From Fibrobacter sp. UWH4 (GTDB lineage: Bacteria > Fibrobacterota > Fibrobacteria > Fibrobacterales > Fibrobacteraceae): DNA of 64,000 nucleotides. Made by a program: the position numbers and the translations under genes. Position 1 is the first letter of the stretch, and every line of letters starts with the position of its first letter. The notes beneath the pieces are model-generated. The model ran no database searches, was not told the origin of the DNA, and saw nothing but the letters and a program-made list of their open reading frames with translations. Location: the NCBI RefSeq assembly GCF_900142475.1, contig NZ_FRAY01000002.1, positions 434,001 to 498,000 on the forward strand, in the 5' to 3' direction. Shown here in pieces: positions 53,427 to 61,634 of the stretch.

Positions 53427-53558
53427 ATGTCGAATACAAGCAGACTCCAGTACGCAAAAGCGTTAATCAAGGCAGGCATCACGCGTGAACTTGTCCTCAA
53501 GATTACGTCTATCTCGACCTACCAATATGCGCAAATCCAGCGGGAACTAGCCGCTTAA
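53427..53558 (+). CDS. 43-aa ORF at the head of the maltokinase operon
   Basis: Starts MSNTSRLQYAKALIKAGITR, with AGAGG 6 bp before the ATG. The short protein looks like two helices (QYAKALIKAG; YAQIQRELAA). Its TAA is part of TAAGGAG, the ribosome site of the next gene, so the two are coupled. Good ribosome site and tight packing support expression. No family recognised; a small DNA-binding or leader peptide role is possible. Confidence 0.6.
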   Translation: MSNTSRLQYAKALIKAGITRELVLKITSISTYQYAQIQRELAA

Positions 53559-53570
53559 GGAGAGCGTGCC

Positions 53571-53927
53571 TTGCGGATGGTGCTTGTCATTCCGGCACAG
53601 CCTGCGACTTTGAACGAAGAACGACAGGCAGTGCTTTTGAATTGCTACAGGGACGGTTCACTTTTACTTGACGCCAAGGACGGCAAAAAGCCCGCACGAT
53701 TTTTTCTGAAAGTCGGCGATGTTTTTCCGTGGAACCAGTTTCTGCCCAAGCTTCTTGCGAACTGGCAACTTTCCGACTTCAAGGATGTTCCCAAGGAGTT
53801 CATCCCCCAAAAAAGGATTCCCGAATTCGTACTCGAAGGAATCCTGAACGAGCCTCTCGAAAACCAGCTGAAGGTTTCGGCCACCCTCCGAAAGCAGGGG
53901 TATTTTTCAGCACTGAAAACAAAATGA
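53571..53927 (+). CDS. Uncharacterised 118-aa protein of the maltokinase operon
   Basis: TTG start at 53571, 8 bp after AAGGAG; the alternative ATG at 53577 would be 14 bp away. Soluble alpha/beta protein with a strand-rich first half (MRMVLVIPAQPA; GSLLLDAKDGKKPARFFLKVGDVF) and a Pro-containing second half (FIPQKRIPEFVLEGILNE). It overlaps the maltokinase start by ATGA, so it is translationally coupled to it. It may be an accessory or regulatory subunit of alpha-glucan synthesis; no family recognised. Confidence 0.75.
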   Translation: MRMVLVIPAQPATLNEERQAVLLNCYRDGSLLLDAKDGKKPARFFLKVGDVFPWNQFLPKLLANWQLSDFKDVPKEFIPQKRIPEFVLEGILNEPLENQLKVSATLRKQGYFSALKTK

Positions 53928-55105
53928 CCTACGATATTACAAGCAAGCGATGGTTCATGGGAAAGGGGCTACCCGTCCGTCAAATCAACGAAATGGACCA
54001 CATCGAAATTGCAGGCTGTACACTCCAAATTTTACAGGTTGAATTCGAGAACAATTCTCGCGACCTATATGCAACTATCGAAGACGAATCCAAGACCGGA
54101 ACCATCCTTGCCGAATGTTTCGGCGGAGCTCCGTCCGTCCAGATTTTCAAGACAGATAAAGGACAATTCGTTTTCACACGGACCAGCAAGATCGACAAGG
54201 ATACCCTCGCCCAGGCAATCGCCCTTGGTGCCGAGCAGAGCAATTCAGCGTTTTTCGTAAAGGGTAAATACTTCTTCAAGTTATACCGCCGCTTGCACGC
54301 AGGGCTTCACCCCGAACAGGAAATCCTCCTGCAACTGAACAAGAAGGGATTCGAAGGAGTTCCGCAGCTTCTTGGATACGCGGAGTACCAGACGAACGGA
54401 AATTCCTACGCCATCGGCATTCTGGAAAACCACATTGACGGAGCCAAAAACGCCTGGGACATTTTCACGGGAGAGCCGACTCCTTTTCTCGAACACGCCG
54501 CCTGGTTGCTTGGACAGACCACGGCGAAGCTGCATCAGGCCTTAAAGGGACTGAAGGGAACGGGCTCGCAGCCCGAAAAGCCACCCTTTGAGAAGTTGAT
54601 TAAGCTCCTAAAGTCGAACGGGAAAAAAGACCTGGTGCCGCTCGTCAACAAATTAAGTTGTTTGCAAGAATCTTTGTTGACCAAAACGACGCAGGGGTGT
54701 TTCGTTCCGCAACGAATCCACGGGGACTATCACCTGGGGCAACTCCTTTTTAACGGAACAAACTTCACGGTTCTCGACTTTGAAGGGGAACCGACGCGCA
54801 CGCTCGAATTCAGGCGAAGGCTACGCTCCCCTGCCGCCGACATCGCGGGTATGCTGCGAAGTTTCGCCTATGCCGAAGCGGTCCGACAGGCAAACATCCC
54901 CGAGGAAAAACGTTCCGCCGAGCCCTGCAGCTACGGGCTGAGTTTTTTGATCGGCTATAGCCAGGAATCGGGGATTCCGATCAAGCAACTGGAAGAGGAA
55001 TCCAGGCCCTACATTCTAAGCAAGGCCGTCTACGAGGCATGTTACGAGCTGGAATTCCGCCCCGACTGGTTCTGGATTCCCGAAAAAGCCCTCAAAGAGC
55101 TTTAG
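53924..55105 (+). CDS. mak: Maltokinase
   Basis: 393 aa from the ATG at 53924. N-terminal domain (about 1-110; KRWFMGKGLPVRQ opening, as in Pep2/maltokinases). The C-terminal aminoglycoside-phosphotransferase-like kinase core has the catalytic loop RIHGDYHLGQLLF (near residue 264) and the metal-binding FTVLDFEGEPTRTLEFRRRLRS region (near 282), followed by SPAADIAGMLRSFAYAE. This block is diagnostic of maltokinases. It makes maltose-1-phosphate from maltose and ATP for GlgE (gene at 40017). It overlaps the upstream 118-aa gene by ATGA. Confidence 0.88.
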   Translation: MTYDITSKRWFMGKGLPVRQINEMDHIEIAGCTLQILQVEFENNSRDLYATIEDESKTGTILAECFGGAPSVQIFKTDKGQFVFTRTSKIDKDTLAQAIALGAEQSNSAFFVKGKYFFKLYRRLHAGLHPEQEILLQLNKKGFEGVPQLLGYAEYQTNGNSYAIGILENHIDGAKNAWDIFTGEPTPFLEHAAWLLGQTTAKLHQALKGLKGTGSQPEKPPFEKLIKLLKSNGKKDLVPLVNKLSCLQESLLTKTTQGCFVPQRIHGDYHLGQLLFNGTNFTVLDFEGEPTRTLEFRRRLRSPAADIAGMLRSFAYAEAVRQANIPEEKRSAEPCSYGLSFLIGYSQESGIPIKQLEEESRPYILSKAVYEACYELEFRPDWFWIPEKALKEL

Positions 55106-55249
55106 TGGTGCAAACGGGGACTCTTGAAACGGAGCTCCGTTTTTCTATATTGGCGCCCTTTCAGGGCGCATATAGCACGGTTCGGTCATGTCAATTCGTG
55201 CAAGCACGATTGACGCGACTCTCACCTTAAGCTATATTTGCACCCACTC

Positions 55250-55918
55250 ATGAGCAATTCTAAGAATTTTGTTATCGCCCTCGATGGCGGTTCGGGTACC
55301 GGTAAAAGTACCACCGCAAAGATCGTGGCAAAGACCCTCGGCATTACCTATCTGGATACCGGCGCCATGTACCGCGCCGTGACGCTTGCAGCCCTCGACA
55401 AGGGACTTGCGGCCGAAGAAGGCCCCGCCATGGACGAACTGCTCAAGAACCTTGACCTCGGGTTCGACTCCGAAAACCACATTCTCATTAACGGTGTGAG
55501 CCGCGAAAGCGAAATCCGCGGCATGAAGGTGTCGAGCAACGTGAGCATCTACTGTGCCCTCCCGTCGGTCCGCGCCGCCATGACCGAAAAGCAGCGCGAA
55601 ATCGGCAAGAAGCAGAGCTGCATCCTGGACGGCCGCGACATCGGAACCGTCGTTTTCCCCGACGCCAAATACAAGTTTTTCATGGTCACGGACGTGAAGG
55701 TCCGCGCCGAACGCCGCTACAAGGAACTCCTTGAAAAGGGCGAGAAGGTGACGCTCGAAGAAGTCCTCGAGAACCTGGTCGAACGCGACCGCCTGGATTC
55801 TTCCCGCGCAAACGCCCCCCTCAAGAAAGCGGACGACGCTATTGAAATTGACACTACACACATCTCAATCCAACAACAGGTTCAAAAGATTCTCGACTAC
55901 GTAGGTGTAGTGGCGTAG
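55250..55918 (+). CDS. cmk: Cytidylate kinase
   Basis: 222 aa from the ATG at 55250. P-loop GGSGTGKSTTAK (residues about 14-25), YLDTGAMYRAVTL near 36, the CMP-binding LDGRDIGTVVFPDA near 126 and a lid segment RYKEL...ERDRLDSSR near 180. It phosphorylates CMP and dCMP. It is followed by rpsA 35 bp downstream, the conserved cmk-rpsA order. No Shine-Dalgarno is visible. Confidence 0.95.
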   Translation: MSNSKNFVIALDGGSGTGKSTTAKIVAKTLGITYLDTGAMYRAVTLAALDKGLAAEEGPAMDELLKNLDLGFDSENHILINGVSRESEIRGMKVSSNVSIYCALPSVRAAMTEKQREIGKKQSCILDGRDIGTVVFPDAKYKFFMVTDVKVRAERRYKELLEKGEKVTLEEVLENLVERDRLDSSRANAPLKKADDAIEIDTTHISIQQQVQKILDYVGVVA

Positions 55919-55953
55919 CCTGAATCCTTTGTTCCACAACCCAACTAAACAAA

Positions 55954-57717
55954 ATGTCTCAAAATCTCAAATTCGGAACTCAAGAAGATCTCGCTGAAAT
56001 CCTCGCCGCTCAGGGTGAATGCAGCCCCAACTTCCGTAAGGCCAACGCCGACGTATATGCCGGCATGGACTGCCTCGAACAGGGCAAGCTCGTCACCGGT
56101 AAGATCAGCCAGGTGAACGACCAGGAAGTCCTTATCGACGTGAACTACAAGTCCGAAGGTGTTATCGACCGTGGCGAATTCAAGGACACGGACTCCCTCG
56201 AAATCGGTTCCGAAATCGAAGTGTTTGTAGAAAAGCTTGAAGATGAAGACGGACGTCTCATCCTCTCCAAGCAGAAGGCCGACTTCGTGCGCGTGTGGGA
56301 TCGCATCCACGCTGCATTCGAAAACAACGAAGTCGTGCGCGGTACGCTCACGAAGCGTATCAAGGGCGGTGTGGTTGTCGACCTGTTCGGCATCGACGCC
56401 TTCCTCCCGGGTTCCCAGATCGACCTCCGTCAGATCCCGGACATCAACGCCCTCATCGGTCAGGAATACGACCTCAAGGTTATCAAGGTCAACAAGGCTC
56501 GCCGCAACATCGTCGTGTCCCGCCGCGTCGTTCTCGAAGAAGAACGCAACAAGCAGCGTGGCGACGTGCTCGAAACCCTCGAAAAGGGTCAGGTCCGCAA
56601 GGGTATCGTCAAGAACATCACCGACTTCGGTGCATTCATTGACCTCGGCGGCGTAGACGGCCTCCTCCACATCACCGACATGAGCTACAAGCGCATCAAC
56701 CACCCGACCGAAATGCTCCAGCTCGGCCAGGAAGTCGAAGTCATGGTTCTCGACTTCAACGACAAGAAGGAACGCATCTCTCTCGGCATGAAGCAGCTTA
56801 AGCCGCATCCGTGGAAGGACATCGCCGAACGTTATCCGGAAGGCGCCATCGTTAAGGGTAAGGTTGTTTCCATCACCGATTACGGTGCATTCGTTGAACT
56901 GGATAGCGGCGTTGAAGGCCTCATCCACGTTTCCGAAATGTCCTGGACTCAGCATGTCAAGCACCCGTCCAAGATCCTCACCGTCGGTCAGGAAGTCGAA
57001 GCTGTCGTGCTCAAGGTTGAAGAAGATGCAGAACGCATCTCTCTCGGCATGAAGCAGCTCGAATCCGATCCGTGGGATTCTATCGAAACCGAACTTCCGC
57101 CGGGTGCCCGCGTGGTTGGTGAAATCCGCAACATCGCTTCCTTCGGCGCCTTCGTCGAAATCAAGGAAGGTGTTGATGGCCTCATCCACGTTTCCGACAT
57201 GTCCTGGACCAAGAAGATCACCCACCCGAACGAAATGGTCAAGAAGGGTGACAAGGTCGAATGCGTCGTGCTCGCCGTCGATAAGGAAAAGCGTCGTATT
57301 TCCCTCTCCATGAAGCACCTCACCGAAGACCCGTGGGATACCATCGATTCCACCTACCCGGTGAACAGCGAAGTGAAGGGCAAGATCGTTCGCATGCTCG
57401 ACCGCGGCGTCGTGGTTGAACTCGCTGACGGTATCGAAGGCTTCATCCCGGTTTCCAAGCTCACCGCTGAATACATCAAGGTTCCGGCCGATGCATTCAA
57501 GGTTGGCGACGAAGTTCCGGCTGTCGTGACCGAAATCGATCAGAACAACCGTAAGATCTTCCTCTCTGTGGTTGACTACTTCAAGAACCGTGAATCCGCC
57601 GAGCTCAAGACTTGGATGGACTCTCACAAGCCGGGCGAATCTGGCACCACCATCGGTGAAGCCGCCGCTCCGAAGAAGAAGTCTTCCAAGAAGAAGGCTG
57701 AAGAAGCTGAAGCTTAA
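55954..57717 (+). CDS. rpsA: 30S ribosomal protein S1
   Basis: 587 aa with six S1 RNA-binding repeats. Visible repeats include GKLVTGKISQVNDQEVLIDV (near 40), VVRGTLTKRIKGGVVVDLFG (near 128), VRKGIVKNITDFGAFIDLGG (near 213), IVKGKVVSITDYGAFVELDS (near 298), VVGEIRNIASFGAFVEIKEG (near 386) and VKGKIVRMLDRGVVVELADG (near 473). The C-terminus is Lys/Glu/Ala-rich (KKKSSKKKAEEAEA). It unwinds mRNA at translation start. The upstream AACTAAACAAA has no Shine-Dalgarno, common for rpsA, which often autoregulates. A perfect terminator follows. Confidence 0.96.
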   Translation: MSQNLKFGTQEDLAEILAAQGECSPNFRKANADVYAGMDCLEQGKLVTGKISQVNDQEVLIDVNYKSEGVIDRGEFKDTDSLEIGSEIEVFVEKLEDEDGRLILSKQKADFVRVWDRIHAAFENNEVVRGTLTKRIKGGVVVDLFGIDAFLPGSQIDLRQIPDINALIGQEYDLKVIKVNKARRNIVVSRRVVLEEERNKQRGDVLETLEKGQVRKGIVKNITDFGAFIDLGGVDGLLHITDMSYKRINHPTEMLQLGQEVEVMVLDFNDKKERISLGMKQLKPHPWKDIAERYPEGAIVKGKVVSITDYGAFVELDSGVEGLIHVSEMSWTQHVKHPSKILTVGQEVEAVVLKVEEDAERISLGMKQLESDPWDSIETELPPGARVVGEIRNIASFGAFVEIKEGVDGLIHVSDMSWTKKITHPNEMVKKGDKVECVVLAVDKEKRRISLSMKHLTEDPWDTIDSTYPVNSEVKGKIVRMLDRGVVVELADGIEGFIPVSKLTAEYIKVPADAFKVGDEVPAVVTEIDQNNRKIFLSVVDYFKNRESAELKTWMDSHKPGESGTTIGEAAAPKKKSSKKKAEEAEA

Positions 57718-57749
57718 TCTTCGCTTGTTCTAAGCCTAAAGCTTAAGGG

Positions 57750-57776
57750 AACCCCGCGGTTAACCGCGGGGTTTCT
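57750..57776 (+). terminator. Terminator of rpsA
   Basis: Perfect 24-bp palindrome AACCCCGCGGTT/AACCGCGGGGTT followed by TCTT. Confidence 0.9.
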
Positions 57777-57851
57777 TATATGACCACTCGGCTTACCCCC
57801 GAGGGCTTTGTTGCTCACATAACCGAACGACCTATTTTCTATTTTATCATT

Positions 57852-58955
57852 ATGCAAAAAAGGATTCAGGAACTCGATGTCTTGCGCGTACTTGCGATGT
57901 TCTTTGTCATCACGTACCATTTCGGATGCGAATACGCGGCAGCCGGGCTCCCGTTCATTAATTTATTCTGCACCACGTCGAATTACGATTTCGGCAATAT
58001 CGCCGTTACGATTTTCATTGCCCTTTCGGGAGGGCTGCTCTATAAAAGATACGGAGTTATCGGCTGTGAAGAGAGATGCCCGACTCAACCGGGCATAACA
58101 AATGACGCACAGAAAAAAAAGAGCAAATTCGAGCAAATTAAAACGTTTTATGTAAAACGGGCGAAAGCTATTTACCCGCCGTTTTGGATTCTCAGTCTTT
58201 ACATTCCCCTTTCGATGATTCGGCATCTGCTTGCGGACGGCAACCCGTTTTTCATGGGCAGTCCCTTCAAGCTGTCGCTAACCGTCATCGGATTTGATGG
58301 TTATGTGAAGCTGTTCGGGATCAGCACTTACGCTTTTTGCGGGGACTGGTTTGTCGGCGCCATCGTATTACTTTATCTGCTATACCCATTGCTCGCCAAA
58401 TGTTACAGGAATTTTCCGGTGGTAACGCTCATTGTTCTAGCGGGACTTTACGCATCGCAATTTTTACTACCGGCGGAACATGACGGCATCATGAGCGCCC
58501 TTCCTGCGACACTGATGTTCAAGTTCGTCATCGGATTTGCGTTGATCGAGAATTTGGAGAGGCTCAAGGACTGGCGCGTGGCCGCTGTCGCAGGGGTCGC
58601 ATTTGCAGTACTCACATTCGTAGATATTCCTGGACGACTAAATACCGATGCTATCGGCACGTTCGCCTCATTCGCCCTTTTCGCCATCCTATTCTACTTG
58701 GCTCCGCAGTTGCTCCGTTTCAAGGCGGCAAGCGTCCCCATTCAAAAGCTCGCCACCCTTTCTTACTGCGTATTCCTGGTGCAGCACGTAGGAATCGTTT
58801 GGGTACAAGGCGCCTTTGTCAAGATCTTTGAGAAAATGCATTGGAGCTTTACGCAATGGAATGTCTTGGCATTGCTCGCCTGCACGCTTGTTATCATCGT
58901 GCTTGTCGCTTGGATATTGAAGCTGGTCAGCGATAAACTCGTGCAAAAACGATAA
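57852..58955 (+). CDS. Membrane acyltransferase (acyltransferase 3 family)
   Basis: 367 aa from the ATG at 57852 with about ten membrane helices. The family-opening MQKRIQELDVLRVLAMFFVITYH motif carries the conserved Arg and the His of the active centre (near residue 23). IFIALSGGLLYKRY near 53 and FYVKRAKAIYPPFW near 97 are also typical. Members acetylate or otherwise acylate surface glycans at the inner membrane. Between residues about 71 and 89 a hydrophilic loop (CEERCPTQPGITNDAQ) is encoded by an interspersed repeat (58071-58100). Confidence 0.88.
   Translation: MQKRIQELDVLRVLAMFFVITYHFGCEYAAAGLPFINLFCTTSNYDFGNIAVTIFIALSGGLLYKRYGVIGCEERCPTQPGITNDAQKKKSKFEQIKTFYVKRAKAIYPPFWILSLYIPLSMIRHLLADGNPFFMGSPFKLSLTVIGFDGYVKLFGISTYAFCGDWFVGAIVLLYLLYPLLAKCYRNFPVVTLIVLAGLYASQFLLPAEHDGIMSALPATLMFKFVIGFALIENLERLKDWRVAAVAGVAFAVLTFVDIPGRLNTDAIGTFASFALFAILFYLAPQLLRFKAASVPIQKLATLSYCVFLVQHVGIVWVQGAFVKIFEKMHWSFTQWNVLALLACTLVIIVLVAWILKLVSDKLVQKR
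58071..58100 (+). repeat. GAGATGCCCGAC...CGGGCATAAC repeat translated in the acyltransferase
   Basis: Contains AGATGCCCGACTCAACCGGG, the same hairpin as 23671 (GATGCCCGACTAAATCGGGC). It lies in frame in a loop between membrane helices. Confidence 0.8.
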
Positions 58956-59320
58956 AAAAGCACCTATAATTATAGGGGTGTACCTATAAACCGAGTAAAA
59001 AAAAGTGTTTTATAGGTACAATTCAGCAAATTACAAACAAATTATTCTGCAAAACAGAAAAGATTTCTGGATTTTTCATAAAATTTGACCTATAAAAGTG
59101 CTAATACAGAAATCTTATAGGTATCAGCATCATGAAAAAAGAGACTTTTATTGAATTTGATACCTATAAATAGGACAATTCATCTGTTTTATAGGTACAC
59201 ATTTCCCAAAACGGACTTTTCGGGCACCCCAAAAACCATTTTTTTCATTGATTTGGGAAGATAGCGACATTCGGAACGCTTGAAAGACAAGCTCCGGTAC
59301 ATTTTTCTATTTTTCGATGT
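58956..59320. other. 365-bp AT-rich intergenic region with hairpin array
   Basis: No gene seen. It holds array 2 (58962-59196), then about 120 bp of unremarkable sequence to the coaBC start. Confidence 0.85.
58962..59196. repeat. Array 2 of ACCTATAAA/TTTATAGGT inverted repeats (3 units plus one collapsed)
   Basis: Arms at 58982-58990/59009-59017 (18-bp centre), 59088-59096/59115-59122 (18 bp, right arm one base shorter) and 59162-59170/59188-59196 (17 bp). A collapsed unit, ACCTATAATTATAGGGG, is at 58962-58978. The centres share no sequence with each other or with array 1. Confidence 0.92.
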
Positions 59321-60637
59321 ATGAATCTCGCTGGAAAGAAAATTTTGCTCGGAGTCTCGGGCGGCATTGCCGTGTACAAGAGCTGCGAGCTGTTGCGCCT
59401 GTTGCAAAAGAAGGGCGCAGAAGTACGCGTGTGCATGACCGATGCGGCGACAGAATTCGTGGCACCGCTGACATTTGCAAGCCTTAGCAAGTGTCCCGTG
59501 TATCTAAAGAACGGCGCCGTCGAAGCGCGCCCTTTCCAGCATATTGATTTTCCTCGTTGGGCAGATCTCTTTTTGGTGGTGCCCGCGACCGCGAACATCA
59601 TCGGTAAATTCGCCTGCGGCATCGCCGACGATCCGGTGAGCCTTTGCTTTATGAGCTGCACGTGCCCACGCGTGATTGCTCCGGCGATGAATGTGGCCAT
59701 GTACAATTCTCCGGCGGTTAAACGCAACCTCGAGATTTTGCGCGGATTTGAGAACACGACCGTGCTGGAATCGCCTGCAGGGGAACTCGCCTGCGGTGAA
59801 GTCGGACAAGGTCGCCTGATGGAACCGGCAGGAATTGTAGATTATTTAGAGGCCAGCGACGTTAAATTCCGAACTCCGAATTCTGAATTCCGAATTGAAC
59901 CGCCGGCAATCCCCGTTGCAAAAGACATCGACCCGACGAAGGATTCTACACTTCCCGGCTACGGCAAGAAGGTGCTGTTGACAGCAGGCCGCACCGAAGA
60001 GGCCATTGACCCGGTGCGTTACATCAGCAACCGCAGCAGTGGAAAGACCGCCGTCGCACTCGCCTCGGTGTTCTACGCCAACGGCTTTAACGTCGAAGTG
60101 GTTGCAGGTCCGATGGAGGCGGCGTTCCCGGGCGGAGTGAAAGTGACCCGCGTGCAAAGCGCCCGGGACATGCACGACGCCGTGATGGAGCGGTTAGATT
60201 CTGCGGACGCCGTCGTGCATTGCGCGGCGGTAGCGGACTACCGCCCCGCCCACGCCGCCGACGAGAAAATCAAGAATAGCCGCAGCCAGCTCTCGATTGA
60301 ACTTGTACCGAATCCGAATATTCTACGCGACTGCACTGCCGCCCGCAGGGCTCGCACCGATTCCACATCGGGAACCGCCGCTCATAAGCAGGTGATTGTC
60401 GGATTCGCACTTGAGACCGATCACTTCGAAGAACACGCCGCCGAAAAACTTGAAAAGAGCGGCGCCGACGCACTTCTGTTAAATGCGCCCGTGGCAGCCG
60501 ATTCCGGCTTTGGCCGCGACTGCGTACGCTTCGCCCTGGTGGAAACGGGCAAGCCCGTTCCACCGCTCGCCATGGGCGAGAAGATCGATTTGGCCGAGAC
60601 GATTTTGAACTTTTGCCTGGAGCGCCTGAATGGCTGA
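59321..60637 (+). CDS. coaBC: Bifunctional phosphopantothenoylcysteine decarboxylase/synthetase
   Basis: 438 aa. The CoaC flavoprotein domain (1-180) has VSGGIAVYKSCELLR (near 13), the FMN/active-site region PATANIIGKFACGIADD and the PAMNVAMY motif with the CoaC-typical Asn (near 122). The CoaB domain (about 215-435) has VLLTAGRTEEAIDPVRYISNRSSGK and AAVADYRPAH. It carries two successive steps of coenzyme A synthesis. Between the domains (about 181-193) a repeat-encoded FRTPNSEFRIE tract is inserted. No ribosome site seen. It overlaps the next gene by 8 bp. Confidence 0.94.
   Translation: MNLAGKKILLGVSGGIAVYKSCELLRLLQKKGAEVRVCMTDAATEFVAPLTFASLSKCPVYLKNGAVEARPFQHIDFPRWADLFLVVPATANIIGKFACGIADDPVSLCFMSCTCPRVIAPAMNVAMYNSPAVKRNLEILRGFENTTVLESPAGELACGEVGQGRLMEPAGIVDYLEASDVKFRTPNSEFRIEPPAIPVAKDIDPTKDSTLPGYGKKVLLTAGRTEEAIDPVRYISNRSSGKTAVALASVFYANGFNVEVVAGPMEAAFPGGVKVTRVQSARDMHDAVMERLDSADAVVHCAAVADYRPAHAADEKIKNSRSQLSIELVPNPNILRDCTAARRARTDSTSGTAAHKQVIVGFALETDHFEEHAAEKLEKSGADALLLNAPVAADSGFGRDCVRFALVETGKPVPPLAMGEKIDLAETILNFCLERLNG
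59863..59896 (+). repeat. EcoRI-type repeat translated in the coaBC linker
   Basis: Contains CCGAATTCTGAATTCCGAAT, the same unit found between genes at 28194 and elsewhere. It encodes KFRTPNSEFRI between the two enzyme domains. Confidence 0.85.
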
Positions 60638-61613
60638 CGAATTTGACTTTAGCGAACTGCGCAACTACCTTTCAGGACAAATCGACCTGGGCGAAGCGGA
60701 ACTGCTGCTCGACGAACCGTGGACACTCACGCGCAAGCCTGCCGTACCTGGAGCGCCCGCGCCTGCCGCACGCCCAGCGGCGCCAGCTGCACCACGTCCT
60801 GTTCCGCCGACTCCGGCCGCAGCCCGCCCGGTGCCGCGCAACCTGCCGCCACAATTTCCGAACAGCACGGCACCCGGCGCCTCCAACGCACCCGCCGATA
60901 TTCCGCAAGCTCCGATTCCGGATACCACCGGATTTGCCCCTTCGCTTTTCGGCGCCGTCGACCCCAAGGCGACCGCGATTCCCGCCGCCAACATGCCGAC
61001 GCCCCGCACCGTCAAACGCGGCACACACGCCTTTGAATCCGCCGAAACCCTTGACGCCTTCTACGACGCCATCAAGGGCGAGGCCATGTACGCCAAGGAA
61101 GCTTCGCTCGCCCGCTACACAGGCCCTGCGAAACCGAAAGTGCTATTCCTGCTCCCCGCCGCAAAATTGTCCGATGCTGGCACAGCCGCTTCCCCCTTCA
61201 ATACGGCGGGCAGCACCGACGCCTTCTTCGGGACCGCTGTCGGACAGATGCTTTCGCGCCTTTTCGCAAGCCTCTCCATCAATCAGAACGACATCGGCAT
61301 CACCTATTTCTTCAAGTCCACCGAACGCCCGCTCGCGCCGCTTCTCGAAGCCGCGCTCCGCAAGATGCTCGCCAAGGAACTGGACTTCATTCAGCCCGAA
61401 ATCATGGTAACCTTCGGGCAGCCGCTATTCTATCAAGTGTTCGGCAAGGGCAAGAATTTCGACGACAACGCCGGCACCGCCATGGACTTCGCCGGCACCA
61501 AGAGCGTTGCCCTCGTGGACCCTTACCTTATGGTGAACGACAAGCAAATGAAATTGCTCACCTGGAAGGTTCACATCCCGCGCAGTGGGCTTTTCACCAT
61601 AGCTGCAAAGTAA
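60630..61613 (+). CDS. Uracil-DNA-glycosylase-fold protein without catalytic residues
   Basis: 327 aa. A short N-terminal segment is followed by a Pro/Ala-rich linker (about 38-120). Residues about 168-325 follow the family 4/5 UDG plan: a KVLFLLPA strand, DAFFGTAVGQMLSRL (matching PFVGxAGxLL), ITYFFKSTERPLAPLLEAAL (matching the NVVKCRPPxNR-E region), ELDFIQPEIMVTFG and DPYLMVNDKQMKLLTW (matching HPSxLL...KxxxW). The FeS-ligand Cys are absent, the first catalytic motif is lost and the HPS His is Asp. Glycosylase activity is unlikely; it may bind DNA or have another role. Its start overlaps the coaBC end by 8 bp. Confidence 0.75.
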   Translation: MADEFDFSELRNYLSGQIDLGEAELLLDEPWTLTRKPAVPGAPAPAARPAAPAAPRPVPPTPAAARPVPRNLPPQFPNSTAPGASNAPADIPQAPIPDTTGFAPSLFGAVDPKATAIPAANMPTPRTVKRGTHAFESAETLDAFYDAIKGEAMYAKEASLARYTGPAKPKVLFLLPAAKLSDAGTAASPFNTAGSTDAFFGTAVGQMLSRLFASLSINQNDIGITYFFKSTERPLAPLLEAALRKMLAKELDFIQPEIMVTFGQPLFYQVFGKGKNFDDNAGTAMDFAGTKSVALVDPYLMVNDKQMKLLTWKVHIPRSGLFTIAAK

Positions 61614-61634
61614 TTTTCGACGAGGCAGAATCGC

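Noticed and set aside
58982-59017. Overlapping promoters (TATAAA as -10 elements) in the inverted repeat arrays
   Set aside because: No -35 element stands at a proper distance from most arms, and both strands would fire in gene-free DNA. The fixed arm spacing is better explained by paired binding or a hairpin.
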